From: an uncultured Pseudomonadales bacterium
GTDB lineage: Bacteria; Pseudomonadota; Gammaproteobacteria; Pseudomonadales; Azotimanducaceae
Direction of reading: 5' to 3'
NCBI GenBank assembly: GCA_958296405.1
Contig: OY282519.1
Coordinates: 852,132 to 916,131, forward strand
DNA: 64,000 nucleotides
Translations under genes and position numbers: made by a program
In this document: piece by piece, positions 15,613-24,468 of the stretch
Numbering within the stretch: position 1 is the first letter of the stretch
Layout: every line of letters starts with the position of its first letter
Notes under the pieces: model-generated
Databases searched by the model: none
What the model was told of the DNA's origin: nothing
The model's input: the letters and a program-made list of their open reading frames with translations, nothing else

Positions 15613-16542
15613 TCAGGCGAACGTCCATCCCGCCTGCCCCAGAACGCCGGTGCGCAGGTGCGCCAGCGCCAGCGCGTCGAGCCAGGCGTCGTGCCAGAAC
15701 CTGAAGGCGGACGCGGCGGGCGCGCTCCCCGGGTCCCACGCCCAGCGCAGCATGGCGTCCGGCGACCAGGGCTTGACGGCCTTGACGTAGTGCAGCACCC
15801 GCGCGCTTTCGACGTCCACGCCCTCCCGCGCCCGAATGTCCCGCGCCGAGGCCAGCAGGAAGTTGTACGTCGAGCCGATCAGCGTCTGCCGTCCGGCGAA
15901 GTACCGGTTTTGCAGGAATTGCTTGGTGTGCGTCGTGTCGGTGTTGCGCCAGGTTTCCGGCGTCAGCATCGCCAGCAGACCGGCGTAGGTGCCGTCGTTC
16001 ACCAGCGCGGCGTCGATGACCAGGAACCCGTCGTTGAACGTCCGCTCCAGGACACCGCCGGCGCCGGCCCGGCCGCCCGGCGGCACGGGCAGAAAGGTGA
16101 GGGCATCCCGGTGGCGGCCCTCCAGATACGCCTTGTCGCCACAGCACAGCAGGGCTTGCGGGGAATCGAACAGCGAATCCACCGGGGCTCGAAACAGCAG
16201 GTCGCTGTCGCAGAACAGCACCTTGCGGTAACCGCCGAGCCGGAATGCTTCAAGCGCAAAAAAGCGCGCCGGCGTGAAGCCGCGTTGCGGCAGCGCGGCA
16301 TGCACGCGCTCGGCCCGGTCCACCAGCTCCGGCGAGACCGGGTGGAAGCGCACGCCGTCGAAGGCGGCCGCGAGCACCTCGCGCAGGGGCTCCGGCAGGC
16401 CGCTGTCATGGACGACCACGATGTCGCCCGCGAACCCGGGATGGCGCCGCAGGAAGGAGCCGATCAGGACGAGCGTGCCCGGCATGAAACGTTCCGTGGT
16501 GGCCGTGGCCAGGCAGACCTTCGGCGGCTCGCGCGCCGTCAT
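15613..16542 (-). CDS. GT8-type glycosyltransferase
   Basis: 309 residues from ATG 16542 (MTAREPPKVCLATATTERFM); the frame is open further upstream but that part overlaps the sulfotransferase end. It carries CDSDLLFRAP, RTFNDGFLVID, NRYFAGRQTL and HYVKAVKPW, in which the usual HF is HY. It lies 31 bases after the sulfotransferase at 16574, in the same operon as the precursor at 17713-17910. A partial copy is at 18439-18996. Confidence 0.8.
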   Translation of the reverse strand: MTAREPPKVCLATATTERFMPGTLVLIGSFLRRHPGFAGDIVVVHDSGLPEPLREVLAAAFDGVRFHPVSPELVDRAERVHAALPQRGFTPARFFALEAFRLGGYRKVLFCDSDLLFRAPVDSLFDSPQALLCCGDKAYLEGRHRDALTFLPVPPGGRAGAGGVLERTFNDGFLVIDAALVNDGTYAGLLAMLTPETWRNTDTTHTKQFLQNRYFAGRQTLIGSTYNFLLASARDIRAREGVDVESARVLHYVKAVKPWSPDAMLRWAWDPGSAPAASAFRFWHDAWLDALALAHLRTGVLGQAGWTFA

Positions 16543-16573
16543 GGCCGCTCTCCCTGCCCGCCGCTTCCCGGCC

Positions 16574-17416
16574 TCACGCGGCCGCGTCCATGACGGCGTA
16601 GCCGAAGTGGGCGAGGACGTCTTCATGTTCCCGGAACACGCGGTTGAACGCGGCGAGGTCCTCGGCGCCCAGACGCGCGATCTGCCGCGCGTTCATGTCG
16701 GTGAGCGTCTCGTGGTACCGCGCCTTCACCCGCAGGCGTTGCCGCAGATCCAAGTCGTCGAGCTCGGGCACCAGCGCCCGGATGTCCCGCGCCACCCGCT
16801 CCGGCTCGGCGCACATCGCCTCGTAGGTGAAGAAGACGCCGCGATGCCCGTGGGCCTCCAGGTTGCGGCGCTGCCACGCCATGCAGGAGACGGCGTGCCG
16901 CGCCGCGAGTTCCGGCAGGTTCTCGGGCGGCGGTGGCGACGGCCTGCCGTAGGTGCGCCCGTCCCGGTGGAACCGGCAGATGCCCTCGCACACCGCGTAC
17001 GGGTCGCGCACCATGAACAGGAACTTCGCGTTGTGGAAATGCCGCGCCAACTCGTCCACCAGGAGCAGGTGCGCCGGCGTCTTGGTGTAGAACACGCGCG
17101 CATCGGGGTCGCGGGCGAAGGCCTGGAAGTACCATGCCTTGCGCGTGCGCGGCCAGTCGTAGTTGCGCGGGTCCGTCACCAAGTCGATCCAGCGCTGTTC
17201 GGAAGCCCAGAGCCGGTTCGCGAGACGGGGCAAGAGGATGTTCGGCCCCACGTAGCCGAGCATCCCCTGGCCTTCCCAATCCAGGTTCCAGGTCGCCCGG
17301 CTGGTCGCCAGCGCTGCCTTGAGGAAGGTGGAGCCGCTGTTGTTCGCCGAGATGCCGAACAGGTGGGTGCGGATGCGGCTCTCCACATCGTGGCGGCAGC
17401 CCAATGCCAAGGCCAT
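16574..17416 (-). CDS. PAPS-dependent sulfotransferase
   Basis: 280 residues, highly similar to the gene at 14388 apart from a few changed segments, such as LPRLANRLWA and the GRTYGRPSPPPP insert. It keeps the phosphosulfate loop (ANNSGSTFL) and VRDPYAVCEGICR. It is the first enzyme gene after the precursor at 17713-17910, so the direct partner of that peptide. The intact reading frame beside three broken copies suggests it is still selected. Confidence 0.8.
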   Translation of the reverse strand: MALALGCRHDVESRIRTHLFGISANNSGSTFLKAALATSRATWNLDWEGQGMLGYVGPNILLPRLANRLWASEQRWIDLVTDPRNYDWPRTRKAWYFQAFARDPDARVFYTKTPAHLLLVDELARHFHNAKFLFMVRDPYAVCEGICRFHRDGRTYGRPSPPPPENLPELAARHAVSCMAWQRRNLEAHGHRGVFFTYEAMCAEPERVARDIRALVPELDDLDLRQRLRVKARYHETLTDMNARQIARLGAEDLAAFNRVFREHEDVLAHFGYAVMDAAA

Positions 17417-17665
17417 CGCTAATCCGGATCGGCTTGCTGGGTCTTGATGCCGGCCGCTCCGAGGCGGCGCACAACATGATGGGCGTCGAAGATGCCGGCG
17501 GTCATGGCGTGCTCCGTGGGACAGGCTCAGATAATGCCCACTACCGGGAGTTGTCCGGCGTCACGCGGTCGCCGCCGGCACGTCGTCCCGGCCATCGGAG
17601 AACGGCAGGGGGACGGATGAGCGCACACGCAGCCCGTAGGCCACGTCACGCGGGAGGTGGCGTCC
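17417..17665. other. duplicated non-coding stretch between precursor and sulfotransferase
   Basis: Contains a copy of the DUF1640-like upstream region (17477-17570, like 15455-15540). I see no gene. Confidence 0.45.
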
Positions 17666-17686
17666 GGTGGGAGAGGTCATCCCGCC
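17666..17686. terminator. hairpin GGTGGGA-N7-TCCCGCC, copy 2
   Basis: The same repeat as at 2014 and 21371, with one G-T pair. On the minus strand it follows the precursor by about 30 bases. It could partly stop transcription between precursor and enzymes, giving more precursor message, as is common in RiPP operons. Confidence 0.4.
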
Positions 17687-17712
17687 CCTTCCATGACAGC
17701 GTAGCAGAGATA

Positions 17713-17910
17713 CTAGCTAGTGCGCGCATATCTCCCATGTGCGGGGCTGCCGGGGCTGAAAGTGTCTTCATCAAAGCCTGATTGTGACCCGGCACGTGTG
17801 CTGGTGACCCTTAGCTGGCGGATGGTGGGCTTTGCCCAAGGGCGTTTCGGGGCCGAGGACGCTGTGGCCTCGTTCGCCCCCTCCGCACGAGGAGTGGAAG
17901 TATTGCTCAT
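17713..17910 (-). CDS. lasso-like RiPP precursor peptide A
   Basis: 65 residues from ATG 17910, with AAGGGAGAG just upstream. The leader is MSNTSTPRAEGANEATASSA, then PKRPWAKPTIRQLRVTSTR. W-x-x-P-x-I resembles the Y-x-x-P-x-L motif bound by lasso B1 proteins, and Thr would be at position -2 if cleavage follows VTSTR. The core would then begin AGSQSGFDED, allowing an Ala1 to Asp8 or Glu9 macrolactam, and ends GSPAHGRYARTS. The C-terminal Ser is the residue phosphorylated in paeninodin-type lasso peptides. Unlike the other three precursors it has no poly-C run. Ring and cleavage positions are inferred. Confidence 0.7.
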   Translation of the reverse strand: MSNTSTPRAEGANEATASSAPKRPWAKPTIRQLRVTSTRAGSQSGFDEDTFSPGSPAHGRYARTS

Positions 17911-17979
17911 GCTCTCCCTTCTGAAACGAATCAGGAAGTTCCCTTATGCCAGAAAATGCATCCTACCGCAAAGTCCCGT

Positions 17980-18408
17980 GACAGATGTTCGAGCCTTGGC
18001 GAACCAGGACCGCCGGGTCGCCCGACGCACGATCCTGTCGAAGAGTGTGGGGGCGGGCCGGATTTTCAGTGGCAGCGAGTGCTTCCAATACTCGGGATCG
18101 GGGGGCCGCAGCGTCAGGGCGCCGTCTTCGCCGCGCGCGATGCTCGCCCGGGGCAGCCGGTCCGGGTCGAGGCCGCGCCGCAACGCCGTCAGGACCGGGG
18201 AGTTGTTCCAGAAGTCGTTGTGGAAGAACACCAGCACCAGCAGCTTCGGATGCAGGCGCCGGGCGTAGGTGTCGTAGAACGGCAACTGCGCGATCTGGCC
18301 CGTGTCGAACATCCCGAAGGCGGAGGTGGTGACGTCCAGACGGGGCAGGTGCCGGGCGGCGAGCGCGAGGCCGACGTTCCAGGCGGCCAGGCGCAGGGCG
18401 CGCCTCAT
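17980..18408 (-). pseudogene. SGNH/AlgX-like gene with internal and 3' deletions
   Basis: It starts MRRALRLAAWNVGLALAA like the intact gene at 13109, then jumps about 110 codons to RHLPRLDVTTSAFGMFDTGQ. It loses the catalytic GDS segment, and also loses the C-terminal DPHW motif after ATRRSWF. DNA identity to 13620-14335 is very high, so the copy is recent. Confidence 0.8.
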
Positions 18409-18438
18409 CCGTCCTGTCCCGCCGTAACGCTCGCCCCG

Positions 18439-18996
18439 TCATCGGCGGGGACGGCCCGGTTGGCGAACGTCCATCCCGCCTGCCCCAGAACGCCGGTGCG
18501 CAGGTGCGCCTGCGCCAGCGCGTCGAGCCAGAACCTGAAGGCGGACGCGGCGGGCACGCTCCCCGGGTCGGCCCTCCAGATACGCCTTGTCGCCACAGCA
18601 CAGCAGGGCTTGCGGGGAATCGAACAGCGAATCCACCGGGGCTCGAAACAGCAGGTCGCTGTCGCAGAACAGCACCTTGCGGTAACCGCCGAGCCGGAAT
18701 GCTTCAAGCGCAAAGAAGCGCGCCGGCGTGAAGCCGCGTTGCGGCAGCGCGGCATGCACGCGCTCGGCCCGGTCCACCAGCTCCGGCGAGACCGGGTGGA
18801 AGCGCACGCCGTCGAAGGCGGCCGCGAGCACCTCGCGCAGGGGCTCCGGCAGGCCGCTGTCATGGACGACCACGATGTCGCCCGCGAACCCGGGATGGCG
18901 CCGCAGGAAGGAGCCGATCAGGACGAGCGTGCCCGGCATGAAACGTTCCGTGGTGGCCGTGGCCAGGCAGACCTTCGGCGGCTCGCGCGCCGTCAT
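18439..18996 (-). pseudogene. GT8 glycosyltransferase copy with internal deletion
   Basis: From MTAREPPKVCLATATTERFM to LLCCGDKAYLEG it is almost identical to the gene at 15613. About 110 codons are then missing and the tail is out of frame, so NRYFAGRQTL and the KPW motif are lost. Together with 17980-18408 it is a decayed second copy of the SGNH-GT8 block. Confidence 0.8.
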
Positions 18997-19027
18997 GGCC
19001 GCTCTCCCTGCCCGCCGCTTCCCGGCC

Positions 19028-19145
19028 TCACGCGGCCGCGTCCATGACGGCGTAGCCGAAGTGGGCGAGGACGTCTTCATGTTCCCGGAACACGCGGTTG
19101 AACGCGGCGAGGTCCTCGGCGCCCAGACGCGCGATCTGGCGAGCG
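19028..19145 (-). pseudogene. C-terminal remnant of a sulfotransferase
   Basis: Encodes RQIARLGAEDLAAFNRVF to AHFGYAVMDAAA, identical to the end of the gene at 16574, and is then cut off. It marks the end of the decayed duplicate block. Confidence 0.75.
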
Positions 19146-19166
19146 CCGTAGAACAGGCCCATGTGG

Positions 19167-21047
19167 TCAGAACTCGCCGAGGATGGCCAGGGCATGTTCA
19201 CGCAACCTCTCCTCTCTCGGCGATGCAACCCCGCCGGCGCGCAGGCTGGCCAGCAGGCGCGGCATGTCGACGTATTGCGTGCGGGTGGACGACGCGGCCC
19301 CCGCCTCCAGGGCCTGGAGGAGCGCGGGCAGCACTTCCTCCTCGTAAACGTTTTCGTACGGGTCGAAGATCAGGTGGGCATCGGCCTTGGCCAGACGCCA
19401 GCAGACGTCGCGAGGCAGCAGCGATTGCCCGGCATGGCGCATCAGCCAGCGGCTCCACTTGCCGCGCCGGAACTGCTCGGACGGCAGGCCCAGGGCGAAC
19501 TCCAGCAGCCGCCGGTCCAGCAGCGGATAACGGTACTCGATGCCGTGCCGCGCGCCGCTCGCCGCGAGGAGCTCCGTATCCCGGATCAGATGCCCGTCGC
19601 GCAGCAGGCGCAACTGCGAGCGCCTCGTGCCGACCCCGCGGCGTTGCGGCACAGGCCGCGGGGGCTGCCGCCGGGCGAACGCCGGGTCGATGAACGTGTT
19701 CGGAAAAGATCGTGGGTTGCGCCACCTCCGCAGCCGGCGGGGCATCGGGGGTATCAGGGACCTCACCGTCTCCCCAAGCACGTACCGCAGCCCCAGCCCG
19801 CGGGCGCGGCATTCGGCGGCCAACCGCGGCCAGCGCCCGCTGAGCAGCAGGTGCGCGTAGAGCCCGCGGCCGTTGAACGACACGCCCTCGTCCCCGCCCC
19901 ATCCCGACAGCAGCACCCGTACGCCATGCTCCGCGGCCCGGCGCTGGACGGTCGCCTCCAGCAACGAGAGCCGCCGGCCCGGATACATGCCGTCGCGCCG
20001 CGACATGGTGAGCAATTCTTCGGGGGTGACCTCGAACTGGTGGAACAGGCGCAGCTCCTCCCGGGCGCACACCGCGTCGATGACCTCGTATTCCGGCGCG
20101 CCGGCCGCGGCCGGCTGGCGGTCGCGCGGCGGCAGCCAAGTGTAGGCGAGCGGCGGCGGCCGGCCCTCGCGGCGCAGCTCGCGCGCCGCCAGCACCACCA
20201 TCGTGGACGAGTCCAGGCCGCCGCTCAGGTGTACGCCCACGGGGTCGGGACCGCGCAGGCGGTCGCGCACCGCCCGTGCGTAGAGGTCCAAGAACTCCTC
20301 CGCATACGCATCGTCGGAGGCCGGCCGCGCCCGCGGGGCCCGCTCCGGCCGCCAGTGCCGGTGCAGCCGCGGCGGCGCGGCCCCGGCCACGGTCAGCGCA
20401 TGGCCGGGCGGAAGCTTGCGCACCATCGCGAAGAACGTCCGGGTGTTGCTCAGCAGGTTGCGCCGGACCAGCCAGGTGGCCACGGTGGCCTCGTCGAGCC
20501 GGTCATCGACGCCGGGCGCGGCGAGCACCGCCTCCACGGCGCTGGCGAAGACGAAGCCATGCGAGGTTTCGGCGTAGTAGAAGGGCCGGGCGCCGACGGG
20601 GTCCCGGGCGCAGAACAGGGTGCGGGCGCGACGGTCCCACACCGCGAAGGCGTAATCGCCGAGCAGGTGGTCTGGGCAGTCCCGGCCCCAGCGCGCCCAC
20701 GCCCGCGCGATCAGGTCCGGGTCGTCGAGGCCGGCGCGTTCGGCGTGGGGCACGCCGAGCTCGTCGAAGAGTGCGCCGCGGTCGTCGAGGCGGGCGTCCG
20801 CGGCGACCGCGAAGCCGGCCGCCCGATCGATGCGAAGGCGGGTCCCGGACCGGCGTTGCCCAGTGGTGGCGGGGGACCCTCCAGCGTCGGGGGACCGCCG
20901 GCCGCCGAGGGCGACGGGAGGCTCCGTCCACGCCGCGGCCTCCGCCCCGTAGTCGGCGAGGGCCGCCAACATGGCGTCCAGCCCTTCCGCGGCCGATCCA
21001 TCCGTGGCGCCGGCCCGGTTTGCGTGGATCCCGCAGATTCCGTTCAT
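19167..21047 (-). CDS. asparagine-synthetase-type lasso cyclase, copy 1
   Basis: 626 residues from ATG 21047 (MNGICGIH). The N-terminal Ntn glutaminase-like domain keeps LLGDYAFAVWDRR and FCARDPVGARPFYY, but its Cys is residue 5, not 2, so glutaminase activity is unlikely. The C-terminal PP-loop ATPase has SGGLDSS at 275-281 and later LLSGWGGDEGVSF and YRYPLLDRRLLEFALGLP. Lasso cyclases (C proteins) adenylate an Asp or Glu side chain to make the macrolactam. Ordinary AsnB is unlikely given three divergent copies beside RiPP genes. Confidence 0.75.
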   Translation of the reverse strand: MNGICGIHANRAGATDGSAAEGLDAMLAALADYGAEAAAWTEPPVALGGRRSPDAGGSPATTGQRRSGTRLRIDRAAGFAVAADARLDDRGALFDELGVPHAERAGLDDPDLIARAWARWGRDCPDHLLGDYAFAVWDRRARTLFCARDPVGARPFYYAETSHGFVFASAVEAVLAAPGVDDRLDEATVATWLVRRNLLSNTRTFFAMVRKLPPGHALTVAGAAPPRLHRHWRPERAPRARPASDDAYAEEFLDLYARAVRDRLRGPDPVGVHLSGGLDSSTMVVLAARELRREGRPPPLAYTWLPPRDRQPAAAGAPEYEVIDAVCAREELRLFHQFEVTPEELLTMSRRDGMYPGRRLSLLEATVQRRAAEHGVRVLLSGWGGDEGVSFNGRGLYAHLLLSGRWPRLAAECRARGLGLRYVLGETVRSLIPPMPRRLRRWRNPRSFPNTFIDPAFARRQPPRPVPQRRGVGTRRSQLRLLRDGHLIRDTELLAASGARHGIEYRYPLLDRRLLEFALGLPSEQFRRGKWSRWLMRHAGQSLLPRDVCWRLAKADAHLIFDPYENVYEEEVLPALLQALEAGAASSTRTQYVDMPRLLASLRAGGVASPREERLREHALAILGEF

Positions 21048-21197
21048 CCGTCCAGTACCGGCAGCTTCAGAGAGGCGGTCCGATTTGCCGACACAACGGC
21101 ACTTGGACACGGCAGCGCCTGAAAACAAGGTGTCGGGTCCTTGTCCAAATCTCTTTCACGCCGCCTGCCTTCAGAGCGCAGGCCCTCCCTTGGCGGG

Positions 21198-21272
21198 ATG
21201 ACCGAACGGCCGCTGTCCAAGGTAATGCCGGCGCTGCTGCGCCCGGGCGGCCTCCAGGAACTGGCCCATCAT
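21198..21272 (+). pseudogene. N-terminal remnant of a TPR-2OG oxygenase
   Basis: MTERPLSKVMPALLRPGGLQ then ELAHHP matches the start of the oxygenase at 3050 (DRPLSEVMPALLRPGG) and then breaks into an IS fragment. No function remains. Confidence 0.65.
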
Positions 21273-21274
21273 CC

Positions 21275-21358
21275 TAGCGAACTCGGCGGGCGTTTTCACC
21301 GAGGGAGCGGTGCGGGCGCCTGTTGTTGCAGTAGTCGAGGCAGAAGGCGAGCGTGCGG
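21275..21358 (-). pseudogene. IS3/IS481-like transposase C-terminal scrap
   Basis: The minus strand reads LAFCLDYCNNRRPHRSLGEN and then APAEF, the usual end of an integrase-core transposase. It marks an old insertion at this recombination joint. Confidence 0.5.
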
Positions 21359-21370
21359 GAAGCGGCATCC

Positions 21371-21391
21371 GGCGGGAGAGGTCATCCCGCC
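21371..21391. terminator. hairpin GGCGGGA-N7-TCCCGCC, copy 3
   Basis: Identical to 2014-2034 and again directly downstream of a sulfotransferase 3' end on the minus strand. Confidence 0.35.
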
Positions 21392-22155
21392 CCTTCCATG
21401 ACGGCGTAGCCGAAGTGGGCGAGGACATCTTCATGTTCCCGGAACACGCGGTTGAACGCGGCGAGGTCCTCGGCGCCCAGACGCGCGATCTGGCGGGCGT
21501 TCATGTCGGTGAGCATCTCGTAGTACTGCTCCTTCACCCACAGGCGTTGCACATCGCCTCGTAGGTGAAGAAGACGCCGCGATGCCCGTGGGCCTCCAGG
21601 TTGCGGCGCTGCCACGCCATGCAGGTGACGGCATGCAGCGCCGCAGCTTCCGGCAGGTTCTCGGGCGGCGGCCGACGGCCTGCCGTGGGGGCGGCGCCCC
21701 GGTGGAACCGGCAGATGCCCTCGCACACCGCGTACGGGTTGCGCACCATGAACAGGAACTTCGCGTTGTGGAATGCCGCGCCAACTCGTCCACCAGGAGC
21801 AGGTGCGCCGGGGTCTTGGTGTAGAACACGCGCGCATCGGGGTCGCGGGCGAAGGCCTGGAAGTACCATGCCTTGCGCGTGCGCGGCCAGTCGTAGCTGC
21901 GCGGGTCCGTCAGCAGGTCGATCCAGCGCCGCTCGGAAGCCCAGAGCAGGACCGCGGGATGGGGCCAGAGGATGTTCGGCCCACGTAGCCGAGCATCATC
22001 TGGCCTTCCCGGTCCAAGTTCCAAGTCGCCCGGCTGGTTGCCAGCGCAGCCTTGAGGAAGGTGGAGCCGCTGTTGTTCGCCGAGATGCCGAACAGGTGGG
22101 TGCCGACGCGGCTCTCCACATCGTGGCGGCAGCCCAATGCCAAGGCCATCGCTAA
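21382..22155 (-). pseudogene. sulfotransferase with two frameshifts and a deletion
   Basis: Compared with 14388-15227, one C is lost near 21982 and one A near 21772. About 70 bases are also missing near 21549, where the CGCAGGTGC region and the following codons vanish. The start (MALALGCRHDVESRVGTHLF) and phosphosulfate loop are intact, but no full protein can be made. Confidence 0.8.
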
Positions 22156-23111
22156 TCCGGATCGGGGTTCTGCCCGACGGGACCGCGGTTCGGCGAAGCC
22201 CGCGTCGAGCGGCCGACAAGCACCTTGCCCGCGTGGGGACCGTGCCATCGGATCCGCCATTTCGTCCCCGCGCGGAACGCGATGCCGTCGCCAGGTTGCA
22301 ACGCCACATCGTCCACCTCGTCGATCGTCATCGCCGCCTTCCCGTCGAGCAGTACCAGAAACTCCGCTCCCTGCTCCTCAGGCGCCGCGATCTCCGGCGC
22401 CGTCGTCGGGCCGTGATGGACGACCGCTTCCGGCGACATGCTCCGCGGCACGGCCAGACGTGTCAGATCCGAGCAGCGCCGCCCGATCGCCGACCCCGGG
22501 TCGAGCCGCTGTCCCGCCGTGCCCATCCTGCCCCGCGCGTCCTCGTCGAGGAATCCCGGCCACAGGACCGCCGGCGCCGTCCAGTGGAGCAGCAGCACGA
22601 CCGATCGCGTCCCCTCGAAGGCATCGCGCCCATGCAGGCGCTGCCGACCGTCCGCAATCAGGACCGTTCCGGGCGTGCCCGCCCAGTCGAAACGGCCGCC
22701 GTCCGTCTGTTCCACCCACAGAGGCCATCGATCGGCGCCCTCCAGGACGATTGGGATGGACATGGTGACGTCGAGTGGCGGCCGGTCGTGATGCGCGTGC
22801 AGACAGGCGTCGCGACCGGCCAGCAACATGAAGGCGTTGGCGAACCGGCAACCCGGCCGGCTCAGCAACGACTCCATCTGCGCCGTCAACCTCTCGCCGA
22901 ACACCTCTCCGATGCAAGGATTTACAAAGCCCGTCTGTCCGGGAGATCCGGCGTCGTAGTACGGGTCGCTGTGTTGCGACTCAGCCTCCAGGAAGGTGCG
23001 AAGCTTGCCCAACGGCAGGCCGAACTCCTGTGCATCCATCACCAGTGGGAGCATGGGCGGCCTGCTCCCGTCGCCCATCCGCCTCCGGGCACGCTCTCCG
23101 ACGCGCGACAT
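22152..23111 (-). CDS. 2OG-Fe(II) oxygenase with C-terminal cupin-like domain
   Basis: 319 residues from ATG 23111, preceded by GAGAGAGGAAC. The oxygenase core has ACLHAHHDRPPLDVTMSIPI, with iron His-x-Asp in HHD, then WPLWVEQ and LIADGRQRLHGRDAFEGTRS with the distal His and Arg. The C-terminal 100 residues form a cupin (FLVLLDGKAAMTI, VALQPGDGIAFRAG). A single-domain relative of the cupin half is at 311-655. It is upstream of a dead sulfotransferase and cyclase 1 on the same strand, so likely a tailoring hydroxylase (inferred). Its last residues run into duplicated sequence and may not be original. Confidence 0.65.
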   Translation of the reverse strand: MSRVGERARRRMGDGSRPPMLPLVMDAQEFGLPLGKLRTFLEAESQHSDPYYDAGSPGQTGFVNPCIGEVFGERLTAQMESLLSRPGCRFANAFMLLAGRDACLHAHHDRPPLDVTMSIPIVLEGADRWPLWVEQTDGGRFDWAGTPGTVLIADGRQRLHGRDAFEGTRSVVLLLHWTAPAVLWPGFLDEDARGRMGTAGQRLDPGSAIGRRCSDLTRLAVPRSMSPEAVVHHGPTTAPEIAAPEEQGAEFLVLLDGKAAMTIDEVDDVALQPGDGIAFRAGTKWRIRWHGPHAGKVLVGRSTRASPNRGPVGQNPDPD

Positions 23112-23229
23112 GTTCCTCTCTCCCGGCAGGCCCGGCCACGATCCTGAAGCACGGTAGCACCGCCGCTGCGGGCCGGCAAAGCGCACTTTCCCGCCTAACC
23201 TAACCTAGTACCCTATACGCTGGCGAGTG

Positions 23230-23708
23230 GATGAACCGGTTCACGACATCTGGCACTGAGGCTGGGCAGCCTCGTGGGTGACAAGGCAGTCGATTGCGGA
23301 GTGCGGCCGGAGGTAGTTGTGGAAGAACTCGTGCTTGAGGAGCCTCTTGGAGACGGCCCTCGACGGTGAGGTCGCAGTCGAGGAGGTTCCAGAACTCGAT
23401 GCGGGCGGTGCGGTTGGCGCGCTCGACGCAGCCGTTCCACTGCGGCCGTCGCGGCGGCAGGACGCGGAGGGCGACGCCGAGGTTCCCGCAGGCGTCCTCG
23501 AAGCCGGCCAGAGGAAGCGGGCGGCGTTGAAGGCGGTGGCGCGGGAGAAGGCGCGGGCGACCATGAACCGGCTGACGGGGCAGATGGCGCGGAACTCCTT
23601 GATGGAGCTGCCGTCGCGGGAGACGGCCGTGTGGTCGATCTGGACGAGCTGGCCCGGGTCTCCACCAGTGACTTCGCATTCACTGAGGCTGCCCCGATCC
23701 GGCGCCAC
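23230..23708 (-). pseudogene. IS481-like transposase, frameshifted 3' part
   Basis: Across two frames the minus strand gives GQLVQIDHTAVSRDGSSIKE, RPQWNGCVERANRTARIEFW and FFHNYLRPHSAIDC. These are the D, D/E and RPH motifs of an integrase-core transposase. At least two frameshifts and loss of the 5' half make it dead. Confidence 0.65.
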
Positions 23709-23784
23709 CTCACCCCGCCATCGGCTGGCGCAGTGCCATATCTATCTGAACCAGAACAGTGGACGCATGCTGACGCCTTCACCC

Positions 23785-24060
23785 GGGAGCGGCATCGAGA
23801 TCGAGCCATGCGCGCGCCACACGACCTTCGAGCGCCTGTTGAAATACACCTACCGCAGGCGATACTTGTCGGGGCTCGGCCAGCGCCCGGCGCACTTTCG
23901 CGCCGTCGCGGCAATGGCGGAACAGGTGCCGGCCTTCCGGGTGAAGCGGCCCGCGCATCCGTTGCAGATCAATGCGCTGGCGGACGAAATCGAGCGGTCT
24001 CTGTGCGAGCACGGCGCCGACGAGATACTCCCCGGAAGTGCGGGCTCGGGCGGTGGGCTG
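23785..24060 (+). pseudogene. C-terminal part of an HPr-kinase-like gene
   Basis: GIEIEPCARHTTFERLLKYT, RRRYLSGLGQRPAHFRAVAA and VPAFRVKRPAHPLQINALAD match residues about 238-305 of the kinase-oxygenase at 27686. The P-loop half is missing. It runs in frame into the hydroxylase fragment that follows. Confidence 0.65.
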
Positions 24061-24468
24061 GCGCCGGACCATCAGAGTGACCATGACTCGCAGTGGCAGG
24101 CGATAGTGTCGGCAGCGTCAAAGTCAATCACCTACGGAACCGCTCCGGCGCTGCCACGGGTCGAGAAGCCGGCCCTGGTGCGCTGTCTCGGTGCCGTGGA
24201 CGTCGAAGCGCTGCGGGCGCGGGTGATGGCGCAGGCAGCGGCGCCCTATGGCTGCGCCGAGCCGGTCTACCCCAAGGCGATGCTGGCGAGGCTTGCGGCC
24301 GGGCACAGGATCGACCGGCACATGGACGGCGAGGGCTCGCACCCGTTGACGCATCGCATCCAAGTGCCGCTGCAGACCAATCCGCGGGCGACGCTGACGG
24401 CGGCTTTGCCGCAGGCCGCAAAGCCTGCGCCGACGCCTCGTCGTCCCGTGGACGCCGCCGCTTCATGA
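24061..24468 (+). pseudogene. Asp/Asn-hydroxylase-like gene, internally deleted and truncated
   Basis: It is nearly identical in DNA to 32041-32560 but lacks about 160 bases after LRARV. It also ends before the FHLEAGYAFEVNNL and HSAFNGGEEDR segments that hold the distal iron ligand. Its TGA overlaps the ATG of cyclase 2 (ATGA), so it may persist as a translated leader for that gene. Confidence 0.7.

Noticed and set aside
15544-17422. Long plus-strand frames opposite the GT8 and sulfotransferase genes
   Set aside because: They have shadow-frame composition (many Arg, Gln, His, Val), no ribosome binding sites and no motifs, while the opposite strand has complete enzyme signatures.
19161-21122. 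A 653-codon plus-strand frame opposite the cyclase
   Set aside because: It mirrors the cyclase codon for codon in high-GC DNA, is rich in Arg, Gly and Gln and has no family motif. The minus-strand frame carries clear synthetase motifs.
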